Part shown: piece by piece, positions 1 through 5,578 of the stretch
How the letters are laid out: each line of letters starts with the position of its first letter
How positions within the stretch are numbered: the first letter of the stretch is position 1
Source: Mariniphaga sp.
Lineage (GTDB): Bacteria; Bacteroidota; Bacteroidia; Bacteroidales; Prolixibacteraceae
Reading direction: 5' to 3'
DNA: 9,128 nucleotides
Assembly (NCBI GenBank): GCA_025363795.1
Contig: JANYLE010000095.1
Coordinates: forward strand, 1 to 9,128
Translations under genes and position numbers: made by a program
Notes under the pieces: model-generated
The model's database searches: none
What the model was told of the DNA's origin: nothing
What the model saw: only the letters and a program-made list of their open reading frames with translations

Positions 1-1
1 G

Positions 2-337
2 GGGTCTGATTATCTAAAAGTGAATTCTTTTCAAATCGCGGATTCAAAATGCTTCATCGGAAGTACCTGGAATTTTATCCCGAATAACAACAAGGGAAGT
101 ATGAGTCTGAATCAGTCGGATTGTCCTTCGTTTTCTTCGCCGATTGTTTGGAGCATCAATAAAGAGGGGATATTCGGATTGAAAATTATTAATCCCGGCG
201 TAAAATCAAAAAATGTCACTCAAGGTTATCTGTTGAAAGTTGCCAATCAGACCGCTACTTCATTCCAGTTGATTGATGTAATCACAGTCGGAGGTCAGAA
301 CAAGGATATTACCTACCAATTCGAAAAAGTTAATTGA
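2..337 (+). CDS. lipocalin-like domain protein, C-terminal part (5' end outside window)
   Basis: The frame is open from base 2 to the TGA at 335-337 with no upstream stop, so the gene starts before the window; the in-frame GTG at 20 is not a convincing start. The 111 visible residues contain a CFIGSTWNFIPNNNKGS segment, then alternating polar/hydrophobic strands and a YQF ending before the stop. I recognise this as the C-terminal half of the small lipocalin-like lipoproteins common in Bacteroidales, which are predicted beta-barrels in the periplasm or outer membrane; the usual N-terminal lipoprotein signal would lie off the left edge. The ligand is unknown. An OmpA-family lipoprotein gene follows 122 bp downstream on the same strand, so the two may share an envelope role. 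Family assignment is from memory of related sequences, with no search. Confidence 0.7.
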   Translation, partial: GSDYLKVNSFQIADSKCFIGSTWNFIPNNNKGSMSLNQSDCPSFSSPIVWSINKEGIFGLKIINPGVKSKNVTQGYLLKVANQTATSFQLIDVITVGGQNKDITYQFEKVN

Positions 338-401
338 CCTTGTTTAAATCAAGGTAAAAGTCATGCAATCCGTCAATCATAGATAGTTAGATTAATTGTC
401 G

Positions 402-434
402 TTTGTGGGCTGGTTGTCAATGCGATTAATATTT
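402..434 (+). promoter_or_regulatory. possible promoter of the OmpA lipoprotein gene
   Basis: TTTG at 402-405 is followed after 21 bases by TAATATTT at 427-434, which matches the Bacteroidota -7 consensus TAnnTTTG at six of eight positions. It lies about 25 bp before the ATG at 460. No Shine-Dalgarno is visible before that ATG; the leader is A/T-rich, as is usual in this phylum. The -7 match is imperfect, so this is a candidate only. Confidence 0.3.
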
Positions 435-459
435 AAATTAAAAATCAATTTATTTTGTA

Positions 460-1152
460 ATGAAAAAAGTATCATTTTATAGTTTAGCCGTTTTGTTTTT
501 GTTCACCTCTGTTTTTACAAGTTGTAACTCGATTAAAAACGCAAATAATACGCAAAAGGGTGCCGGAATCGGAGTAGCTGCCGGAGCTCTGGTTGGGGGA
601 CTTTTAGGCAATTATGTGGGCAAAGGCGGCCATGCAGCTTTAGGTGCGGTAGTAGGTGCGGCTATTGGCGGAGGAACAGGTGCCATTATAGGTAACAAAA
701 TGGATAAGCAAGCGAGGAAAATCACAGAAGCTTTACCTGGTGCCGATGTTGAAAGAGTCGGTGAAGGAATCCGTCTGGTGCTGAAAGAAGATGCAGTGCG
801 TTTTGATGTAAACAAAGCAACATTGACAGAACAGGCGAAAATAAATCTGAATAAATTGGTCCCGGTTTTTAAAGAGTATTCCGATACCAACATCGATATT
901 TTTGGTTATACCGACAATTCTGGTAGGGCTGAATATAATTTGAAGTTGTCACAAAGCAGGGCAGAAACGGTAAAAACTTACCTGATTTCGAAAGGATTGG
1001 TTTCAAGCCGGCTTAAAACTACCGGTTTGGGAATTGCTGATCCAATTGCAACAAACGAAACTGCAGAAGGCAAAAGCCAAAACCGGCGTGTTGAATTTGC
1101 AATTACGGCAAATCAGAAGATGACAGAAGATGCAAAAGCAGAAGCCAAATAA
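460..1152 (+). CDS. OmpA-family lipoprotein with glycine-zipper segment (YiaD-like)
   Basis: The 230-residue protein begins with a lipoprotein signal peptide (MKK, hydrophobic 6-19) and a lipobox FTSC, so Cys22 should be lipidated and anchored in the outer membrane. Residues 34-80 are rich in Gly/Ala with GxxxG spacing (glycine zipper), a membrane-associated or oligomerising segment seen in YiaD-type proteins. Residues about 103-216 form an OmpA C-terminal peptidoglycan-binding domain: FDVNKATL, then FGYTDNSG with Asp152, Arg167 fifteen residues later, and the closing SQNRRVEF. The Asp/Arg pair has the spacing known to bind diaminopimelate in OmpA. The likely role is linking the outer membrane to peptidoglycan. 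The gene follows the lipocalin-like gene and ends at a strong terminator. The start is set by the signal peptide, which begins at this ATG. Confidence 0.9.
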   Translation: MKKVSFYSLAVLFLFTSVFTSCNSIKNANNTQKGAGIGVAAGALVGGLLGNYVGKGGHAALGAVVGAAIGGGTGAIIGNKMDKQARKITEALPGADVERVGEGIRLVLKEDAVRFDVNKATLTEQAKINLNKLVPVFKEYSDTNIDIFGYTDNSGRAEYNLKLSQSRAETVKTYLISKGLVSSRLKTTGLGIADPIATNETAEGKSQNRRVEFAITANQKMTEDAKAEAK

Positions 1153-1170
1153 ACGGGAGAATGCTTGACA

Positions 1171-1213
1171 GAAATGAAAAAAGGCTGTGTATTTGCACAG
1201 CTTTTTTCATTTC
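1171..1213 (+). terminator. Rho-independent terminator after the OmpA lipoprotein gene
   Basis: The left arm at 1171-1189 pairs with the right arm at 1196-1213 along its whole length, with one bulged G, around the six-base loop TATTTG. The GC core is GGCTGTG/CACAGC, and the distal part of the stem is A-run against T-run, so CTTTTTT doubles as the U-tract. It lies 18 bp after the stop codon. The A-run/T-run symmetry means it could also stop leftward transcription coming from the tRNA-Cys side. Confidence 0.88.
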
Positions 1214-1331
1214 TTGATCTCCGCAACCGCCGTTTTTTGATCTGGCATAAAGTAAACGGCTTTTGGTTTGTAAAGAAGTTTTTATCCGATCGCGCAAAGC
1301 GAAAGCGGGACTGATTCCCCCCAATTGTCCC

Positions 1332-1367
1332 AAAATAAAAAAGACCCCTTGATTATCAAGGAGTCTT
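1332..1367 (-). terminator. Rho-independent terminator of tRNA-Cys
   Basis: On the minus strand, AAGACTCCTTGA (from 1367) pairs with TCAAGGGGTCTT around a three-base loop, with one G-U pair, and is followed by TTTTATTTT. On the plus strand the same position would be a C-A mismatch and there is no T-run after it, so the signal is oriented leftward. It begins 12 bases past the tRNA 3' end. Confidence 0.85.
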
Positions 1368-1378
1368 ACACATGGTTG

Positions 1379-1449
1379 AGGTCGATGGCGGATTCGAACC
1401 GCCGTAGACGGTTTTGCAGACCGTTGCCTAGCCACTCGGCCAACCGACC
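1379..1449 (-). tRNA. tRNA-Cys (anticodon GCA)
   Basis: The minus strand folds into a complete 71-base cloverleaf. The acceptor stem GGTCGGT/ATCGACC is seven pairs with one G-U; the D stem is GCC/GGC; the anticodon stem ACGGT/ACCGT carries loop CTGCAAA with anticodon GCA; the variable loop is CTAC; the T stem GGCGG/CCGCC carries loop TTCGAAT. Base 73 is U, the expected identity base for tRNA-Cys. The sequence continues CAA rather than CCA, so CCA must be added after transcription. It appears to be a single-gene transcription unit with its own promoter and terminator. Confidence 0.97.
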
Positions 1450-1462
1450 GGAAATGTGGGTG

Positions 1463-1494
1463 CGAAGATAACTAAAAATCTGATTTCCCCGCAA
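1463..1494 (-). promoter_or_regulatory. promoter of tRNA-Cys
   Basis: On the minus strand, TTG (1494-1492) is followed after 21 bases by TATCTTCG (1470-1463), seven of eight matches to the Bacteroidota -7 element TAnnTTTG. The -7 element ends 13 bases before the mature tRNA 5' end, leaving a short leader for RNase P removal. Confidence 0.7.
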
Positions 1495-1515
1495 GCGTTT
1501 TGAAATTTGATCTCA

Positions 1516-1866
1516 TCATCTCTCTAGGGTGACGCTGACGCGTTCAATCTGTCCTCCCATCGGGGGATTCAGCTTCGAGATTTTCACTTTTGCCTTTTCT
1601 ATTCCATTAAAGCCACTATACAACCGGTCGAGTATCCGTCCGGCCACATTTTCCAGCAACCGGGATTTAATTTGCATCTCTTCCTTGACGGCCAGATAAA
1701 TGGTTTGATAGTTTAATGCATCATTTAAATCATCACTTTTGGCCGCTTTCTCACAGTTGGTAACCAACGTGAGATAAACAATAAACCGATTCCCTACAAT
1801 TTGTTCCTCGGCAAAATGGCCATGATAGGCGTAAAACTCCATTCCTTCTATTTCGATGATTCCCAT
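1516..1866 (-). CDS. folB: dihydroneopterin aldolase
   Basis: This enzyme cleaves 7,8-dihydroneopterin to 6-hydroxymethyl-7,8-dihydropterin and glycolaldehyde in cytosolic folate synthesis. The 116-residue length is typical. The family signatures are in order: FYAYHGHFAEEQIVGNRF near the N terminus, LNYQTIY (Tyr53), RLLENVAGR (Glu72), and KVKISKLNPPMGG (Lys98). Glu21, Tyr53, Glu72 and Lys98 have nearly the same spacing as the Glu22, Tyr54, Glu74 and Lys100 active-site residues known from the Staphylococcus aureus enzyme, so it should be active. The ATG at 1866 is supported because MGIIEIEGMEFYAYHG is the normal N terminus. The gene is divergent from glnS across a 134-bp gap; tRNA-Cys lies downstream on the same strand behind its own promoter. 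No terminator is evident right after the folB stop, so read-through into the tRNA is possible. Confidence 0.95.
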   Translation of the reverse strand: MGIIEIEGMEFYAYHGHFAEEQIVGNRFIVYLTLVTNCEKAAKSDDLNDALNYQTIYLAVKEEMQIKSRLLENVAGRILDRLYSGFNGIEKAKVKISKLNPPMGGQIERVSVTLER

Positions 1867-1889
1867 ATTTGAATGCTATTTTAAGGTTT

Positions 1890-1897
1890 CAAAATTA
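1890..1897 (-). promoter_or_regulatory. possible -7 element of folB
   Basis: On the minus strand this reads TAATTTTG, an exact match to TAnnTTTG, 23 bases before the folB ATG. No clear TTG -33 element is present 19-21 bases upstream, and such an A/T-rich octamer can occur by chance, so confidence is limited. Confidence 0.4.
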
Positions 1898-2000
1898 AAG
1901 TAATTTTAAATCTTCATTTAACGTTTGGAAATATATCTCATTTAGTTTAACTCTTACTACTTTTACAAAAAGTATTCAGAGAAACGAAAATTCAATTATT

Positions 2001-3695
2001 ATGGCCGAAATTGATAGCAATATTGTGGATAAGGAGGATGAGCTCCCCAAAAATTTTATTCAACAACAAATCGTTGAAGATCTTGCCGAAGGTAAAAACG
2101 GAGGAAGGGTTCATACACGATTTCCTCCTGAACCAAATGGTTATCTGCATATTGGTCATGCAAAATCTATCTGCCTTAATTTTGGCACAGCTAAAAAATT
2201 CGGAGGATTAACCAATCTTCGGTTTGATGATACGAACCCGACCAAGGAGGATACCGAATATGTTGATTCGATCATGGAGGATGTTCGCTGGCTTGGTTTC
2301 GATTGGGACGACAGGCTTTTCTATGCCTCTGACTATTTCGATAAGTTATACGATTTTGCGGTCGCCCTGATCAAAAGAGGGAAAGCATATGTCGATTTCC
2401 AGAGTCAGGAGGTCATCAGCGACCAGAAAGGTGTACCAACACGGCCCGGAACCGATAGTCCTTACCGAAATACAACACCCGAAGAGAACCTTGAAATCTT
2501 CGCGAAGATGAAAGCAGGGTTTTACAACGAAGGGGATTGTGTTTTACGGGCAAAAGTTGATATGGCCTCGCCAAATATGCACATGCGCGATCCGTTGATG
2601 TACCGGATATTAAAACAACCACATCATCGCACGGGCGATAAATGGTGCATCTACCCGATGTACGACTATGCCCATGGCCAGTGCGATTATTGGGAAGGGA
2701 TAACCCATTCGATCTGTACCCTTGAATTCGAAGTGCACCGTCCGTTGTACGACTGGTTCGTCGAAGAATTGAAAGACAGCGATTACCGGCCACGGCAAAT
2801 TGAATTTTCACGGCTGAACATCAGTTATACGGTCATGTCCAAACGCCGGCTTTTGCAACTGGTAAAGGAAAACTACGTCAAAGGTTGGGACGACCCCCGG
2901 ATGCCTACGATTTGCGGCCTTCGCAGACGCGGGTATACCCCTGAATCGATGCGCGCCTTTTCGGATATGGTAGGGATCACAAAAGTCGATGGCGTTACCG
3001 ACGTGGCAGTGCTTGAATACTGTATCCGCGAGGATCTGAATAAAAGAGCACAACGCGTAATGGGAGTTCTCGATCCGCTCAAAGTCGTGATCACCAATTA
3101 TCCGGAAGGACAGGTTGAAGAAATCGATGCGGTTAATAATCCCGAAGACGAAAGCATGGGCAAGCGGAAAGTGCCGTTTTCCCGTGAATTATATATCGAA
3201 CGCGAGGATTTCATGGAAACACCCACCAATAAATTCTACAGGCTCTCTCCGGGTCGCGAAGTAAGATTGCGCTATTCGTATTTTATCAAATGTTCCGAAG
3301 TCATTAAGAACGAACAAGGCGAAATTACTGAGCTTCATTGCACCTACGATCCTGATACAAAAGGTGGCAATTCTCCCGACGGACGCAAAGTAAAGGCAAC
3401 ACTTCACTGGGTTGCTGTTGCGCAGGCGGTTAAAGCAGAAGTCCGTTTGTACGACCGTTTGTTTACCGATCCCGATCCTGCCGGCCATAAAGACAAAGAT
3501 CTCCTCGAATTTCTCAATCCCGATTCACTGCAGGTGCTATCCGAGTGTTATGTCGAGCCATTTGTCAAAAATGCAAAACCACTGGATAACTTTCAGTTCG
3601 AACGGCTCGGATATTTTAATATTGATCCCGATTCGACTGCCGATAAAATGGTGTTTAACCGAACCGTTTCGTTGAAAGACGGGTATAAAAAATAA
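2001..3695 (+). CDS. glnS: glutaminyl-tRNA synthetase
   Basis: A class I aminoacyl-tRNA synthetase that charges tRNA-Gln with glutamine using ATP. The 564 residues compare with about 554 in E. coli GlnRS. The catalytic Rossmann domain contains the HIGH signature in PPEPNGYLHIGHAKS (HIGH at 50-53), RFDDTNP at 74-80, and VMSKR at 278-282 as the KMSKS loop. The insert with GITHSICTLEFEVHRPLYDWF is typical of GlnRS rather than bacterial GluRS. The remainder, from about 340, matches the two beta-barrel anticodon-binding domains (tRNA-synt_1c C-terminal). The ATG at 2001 leaves a normal length ahead of the HIGH motif. A weak promoter guess is TTTG at 1924-1927 with TAACTCTT at 1948-1955. A direct GlnRS route makes the indirect Gln-tRNA amidation pathway unnecessary for tRNA-Gln. 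A bidirectional terminator follows at 3760. Confidence 0.97.
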   Translation: MAEIDSNIVDKEDELPKNFIQQQIVEDLAEGKNGGRVHTRFPPEPNGYLHIGHAKSICLNFGTAKKFGGLTNLRFDDTNPTKEDTEYVDSIMEDVRWLGFDWDDRLFYASDYFDKLYDFAVALIKRGKAYVDFQSQEVISDQKGVPTRPGTDSPYRNTTPEENLEIFAKMKAGFYNEGDCVLRAKVDMASPNMHMRDPLMYRILKQPHHRTGDKWCIYPMYDYAHGQCDYWEGITHSICTLEFEVHRPLYDWFVEELKDSDYRPRQIEFSRLNISYTVMSKRRLLQLVKENYVKGWDDPRMPTICGLRRRGYTPESMRAFSDMVGITKVDGVTDVAVLEYCIREDLNKRAQRVMGVLDPLKVVITNYPEGQVEEIDAVNNPEDESMGKRKVPFSRELYIEREDFMETPTNKFYRLSPGREVRLRYSYFIKCSEVIKNEQGEITELHCTYDPDTKGGNSPDGRKVKATLHWVAVAQAVKAEVRLYDRLFTDPDPAGHKDKDLLEFLNPDSLQVLSECYVEPFVKNAKPLDNFQFERLGYFNIDPDSTADKMVFNRTVSLKDGYKK

Positions 3696-3759
3696 TAAAT
3701 CGGCGTGAGGGCTTGATGGTTCAAATCCTAAGGGCATCAAAACTTCCCCGGCAATAAAT

Positions 3760-3803
3760 AAAAAACCCGATGTCACCTGTCTTCTCCGGTGCGTCGGGTT
3801 TTT
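3760..3803. terminator. bidirectional terminator between glnS and the convergent hypothetical gene
   Basis: AAAAACCCGA (3761-3770) pairs with TCGGGTTTTT (3794-3803). The stem continues with CACC/GGTG after a small internal asymmetry (TGT against CG), around the loop TGTCTTCTCC. It has an A-run on the left and a T-run on the right, so it gives a U-tract on either strand. It lies 65 bp after the glnS stop and 23 bp past the stop of the minus-strand gene, so one hairpin can serve both. Confidence 0.88.
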
Positions 3804-3826
3804 CTATTGAATCTGGCCGTCTCTTG

Positions 3827-4534
3827 CTAAGTTGGCGTATCCCCGGGTTTTGGAGTTACGTTTTCGCCATCGCTGAGCAGAAACAGGTTGTAACGTGTGG
3901 CATCATTCTGAAAAACCAATTTGGCACATTGACAAACCATTGCCATCTTCGCCCAGACAAGGTTCAATGCGATGATGCGATTGTTTAATTCGATCGTACG
4001 GTCTTTGATGGCTTTCTCCTGAATAATATTCTGTGCAGTGATATCTTCGGCCATACTTACCAATGCACCAATTTCCTGCTCCTTCATTCCCTTTGCCAAC
4101 AATGCTGCCTGGCATTCAGGCTTCGTTGCCTGCGCATAGGCCATACGGAGGAGGACGGGTAGCTTCAACTGGTGGTTGCGGGCAGCTTCGTATTGGCTCT
4201 GACCAAATAGTTTCAGTGCCCCTGCATCGTTTGGATAAGCGAGCCTGACGTAAAGCAGGAGCGTCTGGTAGAGGTTTGCCCCCTCGTTCACCAGCACTTT
4301 GAGCGCATCTGTTTCGACGCTTTGGCTGGCCACTGAGGCATAGTCTGGCGCTATTTGCCGGGCATTTTCATTCGCCGTACCCCATTCTTCGGCATAAGGA
4401 TCGGCAAATTGGGAAAAACGTTCAACAAACGGCGGCTTGTTCTCAATAAAAGAAGCCAATTTTAAATCCGATTGCTGCAAAACTTCCTCGTCGGAATAGT
4501 GAAAATTACGTGAAATAATTTCAGGTCTTTTCAT
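3827..4534 (-). CDS. unrecognised predicted all-helical protein, 235 residues
   Basis: I do not recognise a named family. From the ATG at 4534 (MKRPEIISRNF) the 235-residue product has no signal peptide or membrane span and appears mostly alpha-helical: several amphipathic stretches about 15-50, 65-100, 110-150 and 155-215, including the Glu/Lys/Ile-rich segment around IIQEKAIKDRTIELNNRI. The C-terminal part has VWAKMAMVCQCAKLVF then YNLFLLSD and a Pro/Thr-rich tail. It resembles in style the many uncharacterised cytosolic proteins of Bacteroidales. An ATG at 4606 would add 24 residues (LILHLQSLHCC...) that look like translated leader; MKRPE fits better, and the candidate promoter at 4595-4626 would make the upstream ATG nearly leaderless. 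The ORF is long and shares a terminator with glnS, so it is very likely a real gene. Function unknown. Confidence 0.8.
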   Translation of the reverse strand: MKRPEIISRNFHYSDEEVLQQSDLKLASFIENKPPFVERFSQFADPYAEEWGTANENARQIAPDYASVASQSVETDALKVLVNEGANLYQTLLLYVRLAYPNDAGALKLFGQSQYEAARNHQLKLPVLLRMAYAQATKPECQAALLAKGMKEQEIGALVSMAEDITAQNIIQEKAIKDRTIELNNRIIALNLVWAKMAMVCQCAKLVFQNDATRYNLFLLSDGENVTPKPGDTPT

Positions 4535-4594
4535 AATCGTAAAATTTAAAGTTTTTAGACTGCTAAAGAGACAACAATGAAGACTTTGTAGATG

Positions 4595-4626
4595 TAAAAT
4601 TAACAAATTGATTTTGAATTTACCAA
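4595..4626 (-). promoter_or_regulatory. possible promoter of the unrecognised helical-protein gene
   Basis: On the minus strand, TTG (4626-4624) is followed after 21 bases by TAATTTTA (4602-4595), seven of eight matches to TAnnTTTG and the same spacing as the tRNA-Cys promoter. It predicts a 5' leader of about 55 bases before the ATG at 4534. The region is A/T-rich, so a chance match is possible. Confidence 0.4.
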
Positions 4627-4677
4627 CGGTTTAGTTTACAGAATTTCAATAAAATTCAAAATAATTTTAACCGTTTT

Positions 4678-4692
4678 TGTAATGTCATTACA
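4678..4692. promoter_or_regulatory. perfect inverted repeat TGTAATG-T-CATTACA, possible operator
   Basis: Two perfect seven-base arms surround a single central T. The palindrome CATCGATG (4691-4698) follows at once, and a nested inverted repeat lies just to the left: ACGGTT 4626-4631 with AACCGT 4669-4674, enclosing GAATTT 4641-4646 and AAATTC 4652-4657. The cluster sits upstream of the minus-strand gene at 4534 and just left of the 21-bp repeats. No binding protein can be named. Confidence 0.4.
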
Positions 4693-4713
4693 TCGATGAA
4701 TTCAACGGGAGAA

Positions 4714-4923
4714 TAGATGATCTGGTACGCTGCTTAGACAGAGGGTTACGTTAAATAGATGATTTGGTACGGTACAAAGATGCTATGTTTCGTTCTATAG
4801 ATAATCTGTTACGGTATAGAGATGCCATGTTACATTCCATAGATGATCTGCCACACCGCGTAGATGCAACACTGCACCATGTAGATGAGTTGTTACACCG
4901 CGTAGATGCAGTGTTACGCCGGC
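4714..4923 (+). repeat. tandem array of ten degenerate 21-bp repeats
   Basis: Ten contiguous units start at 4714, 4735, 4756, 4777, 4798, 4819, 4840, 4861, 4882 and 4903. The consensus begins TAGATGATCTG and ends TTACRCYGCG. TAGATG or a near variant opens almost every unit, and TTAC is usual at positions 12-15. From 4756 on, odd units tend to continue ATCTG/GTTTG-like and even units C-(A/T)-x-TG, giving a 42-bp higher-order period (14 residues when translated). There are no spacers, so it is not CRISPR. Units diverge more to the left; 4693-4713 may be a decayed extra unit. The length is a multiple of three, so the array stays open in frame. Confidence 0.88.
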
Positions 4924-5018
4924 GTAATATAGCATCTACAGTGAGTTACGGAACAGCTATCATTTGTGGAATATTTCCTTTTTGCTGTTTTGGATCATCG
5001 TTATATTGGGAAAAATAA
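4785..5018 (+). CDS. possible small ORF over the repeat array: heptad-like peptide plus hydrophobic tail
   Basis: The frame is open from 4755, after a TAA at 4752-4754; possible starts are ATG 4785 (77 residues) or TTG 4764 (84 residues). The product repeats a 14-residue unit, RYRDAMLHSIDDLP, HRVDATLHHVDELL, HRVDAVLRR, that is, two heptads of form x-x-[IV]-D-x-L-L, possibly an amphipathic helix. It ends with a hydrophobic Cys/Phe-rich segment, GTAIICGIFPFCCFGSS. There is no Shine-Dalgarno and no good promoter. Openness may simply follow from 21 being divisible by three. A second frame over the tail also encodes a hydrophobic segment (see findings), so a frameshifted remnant is equally possible. 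Confidence 0.3.
   Translation: MFRSIDNLLRYRDAMLHSIDDLPHRVDATLHHVDELLHRVDAVLRRRNIASTVSYGTAIICGIFPFCCFGSSLYWEK
4903..4938. repeat. 36-bp near-perfect palindrome closing the repeat array
   Basis: The left half 4903-4920 (TAGATGCAGTGTTACGCC) and right half 4921-4938 (GGCGTAATATAGCATCTA) are adjacent inverted copies agreeing at 15 of 18 positions. Two of the three differences would be G-U pairs in RNA and one is A-A. The centre TTACGCCGGCGTAA is a perfect 14-bp palindrome with no loop. The left half is the last 21-bp unit, so the right half is in effect a reversed copy of that unit. Confidence 0.8.
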
Positions 5019-5328
5019 CCGGGAAAGCGGATAAAATTGCCGGACGGGCGAATGAAAAAGGATGATACGTCTAAATCGGTTCAGAAATGAATTTCGTGGC
5101 AGCTTGAGTGTTCATGTCATCGAAACATTCCTTGTCATTTATCATCGGATACTACATGACTTTAAAAATGACGGATTATTCATGCAATTCATTAAAACAA
5201 TCATTTCCAATTACAAAACATAGCGTTGGCAAGAAACCGCTTCCGTGTAAAACAAGATAATATTGCACGTGTGATTTAGTTTTTGTATTTTTGTTTGCAT
5301 CAATAGTAAATGACTTAATACATGCACG
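5019..5328. other. intergenic stretch of 310 bp with no recognisable gene
   Basis: Stops occur in all frames. The only protein-like stretch is in frame with 4928-5063, reading ITGKADKIAGRANEKG before a TGA, discussed with the repeat ORF. The right end (5263-5293) holds the toxin-antitoxin promoter. I see no tRNA, convincing terminator or mobile-element end. Confidence 0.6.
5263..5293 (+). promoter_or_regulatory. promoter of the toxin-antitoxin operon
   Basis: TTG (5263-5265) is followed after 20 bases by TATTTTTG (5286-5293), an exact match to the Bacteroidota -7 consensus TAnnTTTG. It leaves a leader of roughly 30 bases before the antitoxin ATG at 5329. Antitoxins of this type often repress their own promoter, but no clear palindrome is visible over this one. 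Confidence 0.65.
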
Positions 5329-5577
5329 ATGAATACGAAACTGACTTTAACGATTGAACAAACAGTCATCGAAAAGGCAAAGATTTACGCCAAAGGTAAG
5401 GGTCACAGTTTATCTGGTATAATCGAAAACTACCTGAAAGTAATAACGAAGGATGACGAAATATCAGAAACGGAGATTACTCCTATCGTCAAATCATTAA
5501 AAGGCTCTTTCAAGGCTCCTGCTGATTTTGATTATAAAAAAGAATTGGAAAAAGGTTTATCCGAAAAATACCTGTAA
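5329..5577 (+). CDS. type II antitoxin, DUF6364-like
   Basis: An 82-residue protein beginning MNTKLTLTIEQTVIEKAKIY, a beta strand followed by a helix, then GHSLSGIIENYLKVI, a second helix. This is the pattern of a ribbon-helix-helix-like DNA-binding antitoxin N terminus (residues 3-40). The charged C-terminal part, KSLKGSFKAPADFDYKKELEKG, is typical of the DUF6364 antitoxins of Bacteroidota and should wrap the toxin. The stop codon is one base before the ATG of a PIN-domain gene, the classic antitoxin-toxin order with likely translational coupling. The ATG at 5329 begins the conserved strand directly; there is no strong Shine-Dalgarno. The likely role is neutralising the PIN RNase and repressing the operon (family knowledge). 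Confidence 0.85.
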   Translation: MNTKLTLTIEQTVIEKAKIYAKGKGHSLSGIIENYLKVITKDDEISETEITPIVKSLKGSFKAPADFDYKKELEKGLSEKYL

Positions 5578-5578
5578 T

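Noticed and set aside
1229..1260. Inverted repeat GCCGTTT...AAACGGC followed by TTTT as a second terminator
   Set aside because: Seven pairs around an 18-base loop with a poor U-tract, and no gene ends there beyond the one already served by 1171-1213.
1103..1435. Minus-strand open frame over the tRNA-Cys and terminators
   Set aside because: It runs across the tRNA gene, its terminator hairpin and the OmpA gene end, so it cannot be a normal coding region.
2416..3097. Minus-strand open frames inside glnS
   Set aside because: They lie opposite a complete, motif-bearing GlnRS gene, and their translations show no domain-like pattern.
3718..3728. GGTTCAAATCC, resembling a tRNA T-arm, after glnS
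   Set aside because: Only the inner two stem pairs form, and no acceptor, D or anticodon arm surrounds it; likely chance. The flanking TTGATG/CATCAA is a weak six-base hairpin at most.
4535..4606. N-terminal extension of the helical protein from ATG 4606
   Set aside because: The extra 24 residues read like translated A/T-rich leader and lie almost against the candidate -7 element at 4595-4602.
4714..4923. CRISPR array
   Set aside because: Units are contiguous 21-mers with internal divergence and no spacers, and no cas gene is nearby.
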